Assembly (NCBI GenBank): GCA_900323505.1
Contig: OOIN01000002.1
Coordinates: forward strand, 1-64,000
Reading direction: 5' to 3'
Origin: Ustilago trichophora
Lineage: Eukaryota > Basidiomycota > Ustilaginomycetes > Ustilaginales > Ustilaginaceae
Length of the DNA: 64,000 nucleotides
Shown piece after piece: positions 40,811 to 50,853 of this stretch. Every line of letters starts with the position of its first letter. Positions within the stretch are counted from its first letter, which is position 1. Below the pieces are notes generated by a model, which had not been told where the DNA came from, searched no databases, and saw only the letters and a list, made by a program, of their open reading frames with translations. The position numbers and the translations under genes are program-made.

Positions 40811-41320
40811 TCAATAGTATTTGTAGGCATTGGTGTACGAAATTAGCGGCTTGAACCTCCTTTCCTGCTCGTTGCAGTTGAAAGATGCCGGTCGCATCGA
40901 GTCTCCCTTGGGCACGAAACCGTCAGTGTGCAATTCGTCCCAGGACTGTTGCATAGACTCTTCTTGCTTGGCCACGGCCTTACAAGCGAGATGCTGGGTG
41001 AAAACTATGCCAGCCGTACCCAGTGCAATTGCTGCGGTCACTGCGGCACTTACAGCAAGTCCTATGTTGATCTTGTTTTCGAACTTGGTAACGGCCTGAT
41101 AGCCACCGCGCGCGACTAATTTCCGAACTGTTGACGAGAATTCAGGAAGAAGGTCAGTGGCTACAATCGATCAGAGTCGAGGGCAATACTGCGATTCATC
41201 AGGACTGGACTCACGATCTCGATGTGCTTTGCCCGCTCTGTGCACGTGCGGCACTGGCTGTGCTTGGACGACACAGCTTGTGCAGAGCGCGGCCAGGGAG
41301 ATGATGGCCAGGACTTTCAT
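40811..41320 (-). CDS. Small secreted protein (two exons), unknown function
   Basis: Reconstructed from two exons: 41320-41215 and 41127-40811, with an 87-nt intron (GTGAGT donor, CAACAG acceptor, phase 1). The product is 140 aa. Residues 1-20 (MKVLAIISLAALCTSCVVQA) form a classic signal peptide with cleavage likely after VQA. The mature part starts QPVPHV, has a basic stretch, then an Ala/Gly-rich hydrophobic segment (about 53-80) and a polar C-terminus with two Cys and a Tyr-rich end. The hydrophobic segment could instead be a membrane anchor. No homologue is recognised. Size, signal peptide and novelty fit a candidate secreted effector in a plant-associated smut, but nothing shows that role. 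Confidence 0.68.
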
Positions 41321-41684
41321 TGCTGTGTTCTACGTGGTCCCTTTGCTAGCGGTCGGTAGGATGCAGCGAGGGGGTTCAAGATAGTGAAAGGGCTTGAAAT
41401 GGCCGGATCGTGCAAGCAGTGAAGAAAGACTCTCATCTGACCCGACTTACCGTCGACCTCACCGAGTGAACGAGGCGGATGCCGTGAGTGGGAGCAATTC
41501 TGGTGGCTTGTCGAGCACTAATGAAGCAGCGACCAGCGGAGTACTTGCGTTCGCATATGAAATCCCACACTACAAAGTTTCAGAGCAGATGCGCACTAAC
41601 TTCAATTGCGGCTAGACCGGAAGACGCAATTACTGCCACGCTGTACATACAATACAGTAAAGTTGGTGGCGAGAAAAGGTCGCC
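41321..41684. other. Intergenic
   Basis: A 364-bp promoter region of the small secreted protein gene, which is also the 3' flank of the PQ-loop gene. No gene was recognised. Confidence 0.55.
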
Positions 41685-43208
41685 TCAGAGAGAGATTGGA
41701 GCAAGCGGGCGACCGTAGTCATCGATGCCGGCCCGTCGCTGGCGAAAGCGCCAAGCCACGCAGAGGACCAGAAGCACGAGTTGGAGCGCGCCTGTCAACA
41801 CATAGGCGGCTAGCGACGACCAGTCGGTGCCTGGCTGAAGCGCCAACGAGTAGACGAAGACGGCACTGCCGGGCACCTGAAGGCACATCATGGGAATGCT
41901 GAGACTGCCGACGAGCTTGGTGCGCGCAGTGTAGACGATCTGCGGTAGATACTGGCCGGCGGCAAGCACGGTCGCAGAGCTGCCAAGGAAGGCGGCCCAT
42001 CGAGAGACGAGGAGGCGCGAGGAGGGACGGCTCAGGGCAAAAGTGGGCATGTTGCCGATAGCCTGCGTCCAGCTGGTGAGAGCAGAGACTTCCTCTGGTG
42101 GTGGGAAAGACCTGGGTGGGAGGGAGCTGACAAGCAGCAACGAAATGGCGCTGATAAAGATAAAGTGGATCAAGACCACCCATGCGAGGGCCAGCGCCAG
42201 GCTCCATTCCTCGGTGCGACGTTTGCGGGTGCGAAGCGTTCTATGGCCGATCTTGGCTCGCCTCTGGCGTTCGATCCTGCGCATTCCACGCGGCGCGTTG
42301 GAGAGAAGGTCGCGCCGGTTTGACGAGCGAGGGTGATCAGATGCGCCCGCGTCTTGGTTGCCAGGAGCCTTCCACATGGGCCAGAAGGTGGGGACGAGGC
42401 GTGAAAAGGCGCTGCTGCTTACATCGCGCGCAGAGGAAGAGTTGTGAGGGGTCGGCTGCAACAAAGCTTCGGGGTCGTGGCCGTGATCTTGGTCTTCATC
42501 CTCACCGCCATCCGAAGAGGTATCATCTCCATTTGACTGAGTGGGGTGGGTGGCATAGTTCTGAGCAATGTGGCTATCAATCGAGTCGAGGTCGGAATTG
42601 TCCGAACCGACTGATGAGGCATCATCAGCGGTAGCGCCTATGAAGGATCGTGAAGTCTTGGCGGGGGCTGTCAATCTGCCTGTGCTGTCGGTACTGTGGG
42701 AGGGGAGCTGTCGATCGGCGGCCGCTCTGCGAGCAGCATTGCGAGCCTGAGCACGGACGCGGCGGTCTTGCTGATCACGCTCTGGAAGAGCGATAGCGCG
42801 TTCGTACCTCTGATCTGCGGGATAGTAGATGAGGAAGAGGACGAAAACGGCGGCAAACATGAACCACTGCAGACCGACTTGGAAAATGCCGAGGAGGGAC
42901 TCTGCGCACTCCCAACTGGGCAAGGACGGACAGCATCTAATGATGCCCCACTGGAGTGCGACGACGTTGAGGAAGCTGGATGCGCTCGAGGTTGCTCCGA
43001 GAAGCAAGAACCATGGCGAGAAGCCCTGTGACGACTTGTTGAGGACGATGCGAATGATCTGTGGTAGGTACGAGATGACCAGGCCGACGCACAGGAAAGT
43101 GGAAAGGTAGACTGCCACAGGATCGTGGTGAACATGGCAGCTTCCGTCATCATGAACGTTGGCGCCGACCGAAGCGCCAGCCCATAGGGATGACAGGGTG
43201 GTCTGCAT
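41685..43208 (-). CDS. PQ-loop repeat membrane protein
   Basis: An intronless gene of about 507 aa with ATG at 43208. Two PQ-loop repeats are visible: ISYLPQIIRIVLNKSSQGFS with the PQ near residues 49-50, and GQYLPQIVYTARTKLVGSLS with the PQ near 422. About seven membrane segments surround them, as in cystinosin/Ypq/SWEET-like proteins. A long polar loop (about 130-330), rich in Ser/Asp and Arg, separates the two halves and is much larger than in classical seven-TM PQ-loop proteins. The family includes lysosomal or vacuolar amino-acid exporters. Location and substrate here are unknown. Confidence 0.83.
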   Translation of the reverse strand: MQTTLSSLWAGASVGANVHDDGSCHVHHDPVAVYLSTFLCVGLVISYLPQIIRIVLNKSSQGFSPWFLLLGATSSASSFLNVVALQWGIIRCCPSLPSWECAESLLGIFQVGLQWFMFAAVFVLFLIYYPADQRYERAIALPERDQQDRRVRAQARNAARRAAADRQLPSHSTDSTGRLTAPAKTSRSFIGATADDASSVGSDNSDLDSIDSHIAQNYATHPTQSNGDDTSSDGGEDEDQDHGHDPEALLQPTPHNSSSARDVSSSAFSRLVPTFWPMWKAPGNQDAGASDHPRSSNRRDLLSNAPRGMRRIERQRRAKIGHRTLRTRKRRTEEWSLALALAWVVLIHFIFISAISLLLVSSLPPRSFPPPEEVSALTSWTQAIGNMPTFALSRPSSRLLVSRWAAFLGSSATVLAAGQYLPQIVYTARTKLVGSLSIPMMCLQVPGSAVFVYSLALQPGTDWSSLAAYVLTGALQLVLLVLCVAWRFRQRRAGIDDYGRPLAPISL

Positions 43209-44038
43209 CCTGCTGGACGATGGACAGGGTAGTGGCTGACGCAATCTTGTCTTTGGCTGATTGGGTCTAAAAGCCCGAGTTTTGGTCTGCTCTACTACCA
43301 CCGAACTGCGCGCGCTTGCTGAGAACTGGAAAGGATGTTCAGGCTCGACGGCTGCACGTACTAGTGTCTGCTGGAAGGATGGAAGATGGTGGTGGTCGTG
43401 GTCGTGGTCGTGGTGGTGGTGGTGGTAAGGTTGGATGAGGAATGTGATGGCGTTGGATGGTCAAAGCCTGTTTGTGCCACAGAATCCTCAGTATGATTTC
43501 AGATTCCGATCGCGAACAGTGGGCAGGAGCAAAGGTCAAAGCGAGCAACAAAGAGACCACCAAAAAAAAAAGAGCGGAAAAAAGAGGCACTGCAGACTCT
43601 CTCACAATTGATGGTTGCGTGCATACTGGTCGGTACAGGCAAAATACCATCATTTACAGTGGTAGCACTTGACCGTTGTATCTAGACCCTGAACTGCTTT
43701 GCTGCTGGACCGGTCAGGTGCTCTTCATGCAAATGCTCCTAAGATGAAAGGGAGAAACAATTAACATGTGCTGTGAAAGGAAAGAAGGTCTCACCGGCGG
43801 GAATAGGGCGCAGAAGGCGTTTGCATCGGTCATTCAGAGCGCTGCAGCAAAGAAGCGATGGGTCACAGGGCTCGAGTCTGAGTCTGGGATTTGTATTTTT
43901 GACGTTGCAAACGTGCATTCAAAAATGCATGGTGCCTAGCTGCCGTCCAAAACTGGATAAGACCAATCACCGCCTACCAAAATGTATGAGAATCAATAAC
44001 AGAATATAGACACAACTTAGCTTTCCATGAGCATCTTG
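43209..44038. other. Intergenic with GGT/CGT microsatellite
   Basis: Promoter region of the PQ-loop gene. A GGTCGTGGTCGTGG-type tract runs over about 43389-43424. The rest is A-rich, with no gene recognised up to the tRNA. Confidence 0.55.
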
Positions 44039-44123
44039 GGGGGTTTAGCTCAGTTGGTAGAGCGTTCGCTTAGCATCTAGTCTAAATTGCGAAAGGTCGC
44101 GTGTTCGACTCATGCAGTCTCCA
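44039..44123 (+). tRNA. tRNA-Ala (AGC) with a 12-nt intron
   Basis: A complete cloverleaf can be drawn. The acceptor stem GGGGGTT pairs with AGTCTCC, with the discriminator A at 44123. The D arm is GCTC...GAGC. The anticodon stem TTCGC/GCGAA encloses the loop TTAGCAT. The T arm GCGTG/CATGC has the loop TTCGACT. The anticodon is AGC. The third acceptor pair is G3-U70, the identity element for alanyl-tRNA synthetase. A 12-nt intron (44076-44087) lies one base 3' of the anticodon, the canonical site. Box A (TAGCTCAGTTGG) and box B (GTTCGACTC) are present. T-rich runs downstream (from about 44128) fit a Pol III terminator. Confidence 0.95.
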
Positions 44124-44607
44124 AAACTTTCTTTTTTGTCTTTTTTACATCTCAGCTTCAACTTTTTGGACTTCGCACAATTTCGGTGAATCCAAGTTCG
44201 GCCAATTCTTGAGTTTTTTTGTTGACAGCGGCCCCGTGACCTTGAACTCGCCGAGTTCCTGTAATTTTGCTCCAAGGAGCAGCAGTTCTCCCATGTGGGG
44301 AGCCTCTCTTTCCGCCTCTTCGTGTTCTTCGCGGCCCAATCAAAGCAGCCATCCCTACGCTTTTGTCTGCCATCGTCTGCGGTTTTCGTCCATCCCGCTT
44401 TCCGGTTCAATTTCCCCACCTTTCTTTCCTCCTATCTTCCATCGCCTTGCCCCTTTCTCTCCCCTCTCCCCCCCTTTCTGTGCCGTGGTTCCTTTTTCTT
44501 GGTCGTGGTTTCCCCTCCTCCCTTTCCTTTTATCCCTCCATCTGTTCTCAACAACACCCTCCTACCGTGTAAGACCACTCGCACAAAATCGAAAGAGTCG
44601 AGGAGGA

Positions 44608-46632
44608 ATGGCGCAAAACCGTCGTATGGCCCCATCCCTGGCTCGATCCTTTGCGTTGCGCTCCGAGTCCTTGAAAAGCTGGACCAGCAAGCTTGCTTCG
44701 CCTAGACCATCTTCAACACGATGGACCAGTGACCCAAGCTTTGTTGGCAAGCGATGGGCATCCCTCCATACCCACTCGGCCTTTGCAAATCCGCAAGCTT
44801 CGACCGCCAACCGATTCGGCCTGTACGTCCTCCGTGCTGCTCTCGCCGGTTCAGCTCTGACCGCACTTTCTCTTTCCTTCGCCGACCCGCTTCATCTCGA
44901 CGCCCAAAACCCTTCCAAGTCCAAGTCGCTCGCCCAGGCCCACCGCGAGGATGTACAGCGCGAGGACGAGACTCATCGTCCTTATCGCCCGCTTCGTTCG
45001 CAGCCCGCGTCGATGCTGCTCACCAACTATGTCGTCTTTACGCTCTGCTCCTTTTCGTCTCTGGCCAAGATTGGCCCCCAACTCATCGAATGGAGTGCCA
45101 ACACGCAGCTGCCTCTCGTCTGGACCGTCACCGAGTACATCATCCGTCGCACCTTTTTCCGTCAGTTCATCAGCGATGATACCGCAGAAGGCTCGCTTCC
45201 TTTGCTCTCTTCGCTCTCGCGCGACAATCTGGGTGCCATGCTCAACTTCTCGGTCGAGGTAAACCACGATGGCAAGCCGGCCAAGGGCTCGGAACGCGGT
45301 GCAGGACCCAAGTCGGCCGTTCATCGTCCGTTCGTCGATGAGCTTCTGCACAGCATTGACGTTTCGGCTAAGCTTGCATCGCTTCCCGCATCTCACGGTG
45401 TGGCTGACAGCCAGCAAGCTGCCGAACTCGCTGTCCGTCCTGACCGATCCGGCAGCACATTTGTCGCCATCAAGCTTTCTGGGTTGCTCTACGACTCTTC
45501 GGTGCTCGAACGCGCCTCTGCTGCCATTGTGCCTCGAGAATGGTTCAGCTCGCCTCCCGAGCCGCTCCCTCCTCTCACCATCAACGGCAAGGGCCCATGT
45601 GGTGGCCTCGCCATTCCAGTCGCCGCGCTCCCGCCCAAGGATGTCGAAGCGCTCAAGCAGCTCTGGGAAGCCCTCCGAGAGGTGGCCGAGCGAGCCAAGC
45701 AGCACGGCAGTGTTCGCCTTGCCATCGACGCCGAGTACAGCTGGTATCAGCCTGCCATCGACGCCATGTACGAAGCCATTGCTGCCGAATACAACCGACC
45801 CGCCTCTTCGTCTGACAAGGCGCCCCAGGGAAGCATCACCGGTCCTTTAGTCTACAACACGTTCCAAGCCTACCTTCGCCGAACTCCTTCGCATCTTGCA
45901 GCCTCGTTTGAGCGCGCCAAGCTCAACGGTTATACGCTTGGTGTCAAGCTTGTCCGAGGCGCTTATGTCGACATTGAGAACCGGATCTGGTCCGACAAGA
46001 TCGTAGATGCGCCTCCGGTTCCTGGCAAGGGCGCAGACGCCCCTGCATACCAGGGCTGGGGCAGTCCTGTTTGGCCAAACAAGGACCTCACCGACCGCTG
46101 CTACGATGGCTGCGCCATCCGTCTCGTTCAGGAGATCCATGAGGATCTTGCTCGCAGCGCCAAGAGGGGAACGCAACCCAGTCTTGCTGTCGTTTTTGCC
46201 AGTCACAACACTCAGTCGGCCCTCAAGGTGATCCGCGAGATGGTCCGTCTCGGCATGGCCACGCCCGCTCCTACACTGTTGAAGGCAACCAAGGAGGCCA
46301 ACCCCGGCATGGACAATGGCGCGCTATTGAAACATGTTCCCTTGGTCGACTTGGAGCTGCAAGACTCGGTGCGAGGACGCATCTTCTTCGCCCAGCTTTA
46401 CGGTATGGCCTCGGTCCTCACCGCACGCATCCAGGCCGCTTTTGACCCAACTTCTGGCGGCGTCGGTCCGCATATGGTGCTCAAATACATCCCATATGGG
46501 CCCCTCGAGCTCACTCTGCCTTACCTAATTCGTCGCGCTCTCGAGAACGGCGATATCATGACCGGTGGCGCAGCCGCTGAGAAGGCGCTCGTGTGGGATG
46601 AACTCATGCACCGTATCGGCCTCCGGCGCTGA
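44608..46632 (+). CDS. PUT1: Proline dehydrogenase, mitochondrial
   Basis: An intronless gene of 674 aa, with ATG at 44608 chosen because the upstream part of the frame overlaps the tRNA flank and is Phe/Ser/Pro-rich. Residues 1-60 form an Arg/Ser-rich mitochondrial presequence, and a hydrophobic stretch (about 70-92) follows. The barrel motifs of proline dehydrogenase appear in order: LGVKLVRGAYVDIEN (about 444-458), VVFASHNTQSALKVI (about 528), the LQDSVRGRIFFAQLYGMAS segment (about 584-602), and KYIPYGPLELTLPYLIRRALEN (about 626-647), which carries the proline-binding Tyr and paired Arg. The enzyme oxidises L-proline to pyrroline-5-carboxylate with FAD and passes electrons to ubiquinone. 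Confidence 0.93.
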   Translation: MAQNRRMAPSLARSFALRSESLKSWTSKLASPRPSSTRWTSDPSFVGKRWASLHTHSAFANPQASTANRFGLYVLRAALAGSALTALSLSFADPLHLDAQNPSKSKSLAQAHREDVQREDETHRPYRPLRSQPASMLLTNYVVFTLCSFSSLAKIGPQLIEWSANTQLPLVWTVTEYIIRRTFFRQFISDDTAEGSLPLLSSLSRDNLGAMLNFSVEVNHDGKPAKGSERGAGPKSAVHRPFVDELLHSIDVSAKLASLPASHGVADSQQAAELAVRPDRSGSTFVAIKLSGLLYDSSVLERASAAIVPREWFSSPPEPLPPLTINGKGPCGGLAIPVAALPPKDVEALKQLWEALREVAERAKQHGSVRLAIDAEYSWYQPAIDAMYEAIAAEYNRPASSSDKAPQGSITGPLVYNTFQAYLRRTPSHLAASFERAKLNGYTLGVKLVRGAYVDIENRIWSDKIVDAPPVPGKGADAPAYQGWGSPVWPNKDLTDRCYDGCAIRLVQEIHEDLARSAKRGTQPSLAVVFASHNTQSALKVIREMVRLGMATPAPTLLKATKEANPGMDNGALLKHVPLVDLELQDSVRGRIFFAQLYGMASVLTARIQAAFDPTSGGVGPHMVLKYIPYGPLELTLPYLIRRALENGDIMTGGAAAEKALVWDELMHRIGLRR

Positions 46633-48064
46633 CCACCTAAAACATCTGCTCAAAACAGATGACGATTTCCGTCAGTCCGCACTTATGCTTTCTCCGTTGA
46701 TTCCGCAACCTAATCGGAGATACCCGGCACGGTGCCTTGCCCTTAACACCAGGCACACACCTTAGTCATTGCTGTTCCCCTCGCACATACCCGCGGCACG
46801 GTGCCTTGCCATTAACACCAGGCACATCTTTCACTCTTTCTCTTGTCTCTCGTATCCGCATGCTTCTTCACTATCAAGGGTTTCCTTTCGCGCGCTACGC
46901 TCGCAATGGTTGGCGGTTGCCCACTTAACACTTGCATGCATCTTCTCTATTCTGGCAGTATCCACGCATGATTCATCGTATCCACTTGTAACACTAGGTC
47001 GGTCGAGCCACTTAACACATCGACGCATCAATCGTAATGGTATCTCTGAATTTTCTCGTCTCTCAGAAGGTGGGCACTGAGTATGGCTGTGCACTCTGTA
47101 TTCATGAAGCAGATATTTTTATTATTTTTTTTGAATTTTTTTTGGCCAGTTTTTTTCACTCTGTTTTCGAGATGTTATTTGAGATGTTATTTCTGCAAGA
47201 TTCGAAACTGCTCGAGATTTCCTCTTAACGCACCAACCTGGCTGATAGCTTCACGGTACGTACTTTTTTTTAGCTCGGCTCATTTACTGTTAAAGCTCTG
47301 GCAATCTCGGCGCATCGGTGGCCAAACGGCGAGCACATACTCTAAAAAGCCGCGTCGATCCCGTTTCGGTCGTGACACGGCAAATTGTTCATCGGTCAAT
47401 TGTCAGTTGAGCGGTCCGACCGTCAGTGCTGTATGTGGTATGGATGCCCCCACGCCTTTTTCTCTCTGGTAGCTGCAGTCAAATGCCTCGGGTACAACAT
47501 CCTTTACCAATCTTTTTATTCTGATCTTTGGAGTTGGAGTGCCCAGGTCTTGGCTTGCGGAACGAGGTCCTGTGGGTTTAGCACCGACGAGAGAGAGAGT
47601 TCACCGAAGTTGGCCACACGCACCGATTTCCTGGTACGCTAGCATCAGCTGCCTGTCACTGCGACCGTCGGTCCTTGCGCGGCGTCCAGCGAGGCAACGA
47701 AACGAGTCCTTGGGGACCAAACGCTACTTCTGGTCCTCGTAGAAACAAACCTCTAGGCACCTGACAACACCCCGCAAACATACCGATGCGTTCACCTTTG
47801 CATCGAGTAGCTACCGAATTCACCGGTCAGGGATCCCTTTGCCTCATCGCAAAGTTTTGTCCATCGAACTCCTCTGTTGCAATTCATGCCATGTAACTGC
47901 CTGTCAAAAGTGGGGTCAAAACCGGTATTCCAGCCGACGAGGCGGGCAACATATATGAACCCTGGATGCTAAGGTCGATGTCCATGTTGGCCCGCTAACC
48001 TCGCCCCACAGTTCTTCACCACATCTTATCTTTTCAGCCTTCCACAGCATCTGACAAATTCATC
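46633..48064. other. Intergenic region (1.4 kb) with short degenerate repeats
   Basis: No gene was recognised. A 36-38 bp unit containing GGCACGGTGCCTTGCC and TTAACACCAGGCACA occurs twice, at 46722-46757 and 46789-46826. CTTAACAC recurs near 46924 and 47011. T-rich tracts lie at 47110-47160. The end of this region is the promoter of the myo-inositol oxygenase gene. Confidence 0.55.
46722..46826 (+). repeat. Two copies of a GGCACGGTGCC-containing unit
   Basis: The copies at 46722-46757 and 46789-46826 share ACCCG, then GGCACGGTGCCTTGCC, then TTAACACCAGGCACA, with small differences. GGCACGGTGCC is a near-perfect inverted repeat, so each unit could bind a dimeric factor. They lie 90-195 bp past the proline dehydrogenase stop. 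Confidence 0.8.
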
Positions 48065-49060
48065 ATGGCGCCCATTGCAGTTGATCCTGTCGTGCTACCT
48101 ACTCCGACTGTCAAGGCTGCCGATTCGATCGTGGCCAAAGGCACCGCAATGGACAGCATCTCTGATATGGTAGATGAGGTCAACGTCTACCGCGGCACCC
48201 ACCCTGACGCACCTCAGCCTAAGACTGCCGAAGACCAGGCTTGGCGCTCTGAAGGATCGCGCTTCGACTCTGACAAGGACAAAGCTGACTTTCGCCGCTA
48301 TGAAGACGCCCTGGACCACGTCAAAAGCTTTTACAAGACGCAGCACGAGAAGCAGACCGTGGAGTTTAACCTCGCAGCCCGTGAGCGCTTCCTCAAGAAT
48401 CACCATGCCAACATGACTGTATGGGAGGCTATCGAGAAGCTCGACACCCTTGTGGACGAGTCTGATCCTGACACATCGCTCTCCCAGATCCAGCATCTGC
48501 TTCAGACTGCCGAGGCAATGCGACGAGACGGCAAGCCGGACTGGATGCAACTCACTGGCCTCATCCACGATCTGGGCAAGCTCCTGTGTTTCTTCGGCGC
48601 CGATGGCCAGTGGGACGTTGTTGGTGATACCTTTGTTGTCGGCTGCGCTCCTGAGGGCACTGTCTACCCGCACACATTCCAGAACAACCCTGACTTCCAC
48701 GACTCGCGCTACAACACCAAGTATGGCATCTACGAGCCCAACTGCGGTCTCAAGAACGTTATGCTCAGCTTTGGCCACGACGAGTACCTTTACGAGATTG
48801 CGAAACGCGAATCGACTCTTCCACAAGCGGCACTCGACATGATCCGCTACCACAGCTTCTACCCGTGGCACCGAGAGGGCGCTTACCGCCACCTCTGCGC
48901 CCCTGACGACGAAGACGCCCTCGCCAACGTCCTCGCTTTCAACCCTTACGATCTTTACTCCAAGTCCGACTCGCCCCCTGACCCGATTGCCTTGCGTCCT
49001 TACTACGAGAGCCTTATCGAGAAGTATTTCGGCGGCAAAGACCGCAAGATTCAGTGGTAA
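48065..49060 (+). CDS. myo-Inositol oxygenase
   Basis: An intronless gene of 331 aa with ATG at 48065. The di-iron ligand set of the family is intact and correctly spaced: H144 (IQHLLQTAE), H168-D169 (LIHDLGK), H238 (FGHDEYLY), H263 (RYHSFYPWH) and D296 (NPYDLYSKS). The enzyme uses O2 to cleave myo-inositol to D-glucuronate, the first step of inositol catabolism. It is cytosolic, with no targeting signal seen. The length is near the usual 285-330 aa, the extra being an N-terminal extension. Codon use is strongly biased, suggesting good expression. No other inositol pathway gene lies alongside. Confidence 0.95.
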   Translation: MAPIAVDPVVLPTPTVKAADSIVAKGTAMDSISDMVDEVNVYRGTHPDAPQPKTAEDQAWRSEGSRFDSDKDKADFRRYEDALDHVKSFYKTQHEKQTVEFNLAARERFLKNHHANMTVWEAIEKLDTLVDESDPDTSLSQIQHLLQTAEAMRRDGKPDWMQLTGLIHDLGKLLCFFGADGQWDVVGDTFVVGCAPEGTVYPHTFQNNPDFHDSRYNTKYGIYEPNCGLKNVMLSFGHDEYLYEIAKRESTLPQAALDMIRYHSFYPWHREGAYRHLCAPDDEDALANVLAFNPYDLYSKSDSPPDPIALRPYYESLIEKYFGGKDRKIQW

Positions 49061-49295
49061 TCATTTCAGTAAATTAGCATTAGAGCCTCTTTATCCGTCT
49101 CGTCGCATCCACGGGTCGAAATATACCCCTCTAGCCCCATCGACCGCACCCATTTCGCTTCACGTTGTAACCTAGATCATCGAGTCCTCAACATCGCAAG
49201 TTTTGCCGTTCATGTGCCGAATTCTTGATCGGTAGACAGTGTGTGGATGTAGAAGAGGCTGATATTACGCGCGTGTGTAAAAGAGCCAGACGTTT

Positions 49296-50181
49296 CTACT
49301 TCTTGTTGTGGGAGCCGAGCGGGTCCTTACCCGGCTTCCAGTAGCCAAAGAGCAGTTGGAAGATGCCGACAAAGATGATGCAATTGAGCGCGGCGATTTT
49401 CTTGACCAGCATCGTAGCTGTCTCGCCGCCAGGGACGAGGCCAAAGGGCAGTCTGCAGGCCGGCGTCAGAAGCCATAACGTACCGGGTGGCAAGATCAGC
49501 AATCACATCCAAGGCAAGGGTACGCAGGTATAGCGGGGCTGGTAGGATACTTACACTTGGGGCGCGTAAAGGTCTTCTTGACTCTTGACGTAGAACTTTC
49601 CATCCGCACCGCGCTGAAGTTGGAGGGCGACAACGATGCGTGCGTCCTTGGCAACAACATCGCGGATAACGGGGAGGTTGGGGCGCAGGGTCTGGACCGC
49701 TTCGACGAATCTATTTGTGAATGTCAAAACCATACGAAGAAAGGGAGTCTCAGAGTCAGACCATGATAGAAGTAGGTATCGATAGAGATGAGATCTGCGG
49801 GGCACTCACAACTTGTTCGTCTGCTGGTCGAAGGCTGCGCAGAATGGCCAATGAAGCGATTTCGAAGAGCCACCACAGTATGACATTTCAGATCATTCCG
49901 AGTCAGTACAAGCTCGCAATCTATCAATCACGGCACTGTGATATACACTCACCGACGTGAAATACCTCAATATCGGACCTAGAGATGACCCTCAACCACT
50001 GGTAGATGGGCAGAATCCCATTATCTCTCGAGTTTGGACCCGAAGTGACGGTGCATAATACATGGTCAAACGACGCATCGGGAGCAAAGTACCTCTGCAT
50101 GCAGTACTTTTGCTCGCTTGCGTTCCTAGCCGCCACAAGGCCTTTGACGACGCCGCGAATCTCGTTGACCGGGTCCTCCAT
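49296..50181 (-). CDS. NTF2-like (SigF-type) fungal protein with C-terminal membrane segment, four exons
   Basis: Reconstructed as exons 50181-49953, 49834-49810, 49710-49555 and 49452-49296. The introns are 118, 99 and 102 nt, each with a GTGAGT or GTAAGT donor and an AG acceptor. The spliced frame is 188 aa and is uninterrupted. Exon 2 is only 25 nt; it joins VFH, VAFDQQTNKL and FVEAVQTL into a continuous strand-rich segment. The N-terminal half (EIRGVVKGLVAARN, then YFAPDASFDH) looks like an NTF2/SnoaL cone fold of the fungal SigF-like type. A hydrophobic helix near the C-terminus (LNCIIFVGIFQLLFGYW) is a likely tail anchor. The function is unknown. The family assignment is from memory of the pattern. 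Confidence 0.7.
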
Positions 50182-50853
50182 TTTATGTTTATGGTAAGAT
50201 GAAGAAGGGTTGTGATGGATGCGAAGAGGAAAGACAAGATAGGATAGTGCACGTTCTGAAAGGCGAGAGGCGAGGTGGAGGCATGACAAGTGTGGAAATG
50301 CGTGTGCATCACGTGGTCAGTTGGGAGGGCGTGCGCGTCTGGACTGAGCTTTTCGGCCGGCTAGGCTCGTGCTTCATTCCACTGATCCGTCACCCCTATG
50401 TTGACGGTCTGCTCATTCCCTCTCTCTCTTCTCAACCATCATCTTGTTTGCAGCCAAGTAGCAGTCTAGACCTCTTGGCTGTTTTTTAGCTTCCCACCCT
50501 GTATTCCCTCCCTTGCTGCTCGTCCTGCGCTCGACCAGCCCCCGTCTACGGCGGGCCGGGAGCCTCCATCGAGCCCAAAGGCCTCACGGGTCTCTGCCTG
50601 CAATAAATATGTTTTGTGTCTCTGTTAGCTCTCACACCGGCCGATGAGTCAGGCGGGATGAAATTGTCATTTTGCAGGAGCGCGCCATTTTTTCGAGTTC
50701 ACGCATACTGTACACACAGACGCCTGCCGCAAGCTCAGTGGATGCAGCGTGTCAATGCAGGTTGCCAATAGAGCACGGGTATCTATTATCTAAGTCAGAG
50801 TAGTCTAGGGAGTCGCATAAGCCACATATACATATGAGCGAGCAATGCTGCGT
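50182..50853. other. Intergenic
   Basis: Promoter of the NTF2-like gene and 3' flank of the hydrolase gene. No gene was recognised. Confidence 0.55.

Noticed and set aside
44101..44607. Upstream extension of the proline dehydrogenase frame
   Set aside because: It overlaps the tRNA-Ala 3' end and the Pol III terminator and is Phe/Ser/Pro-rich, so it is taken as 5' UTR.
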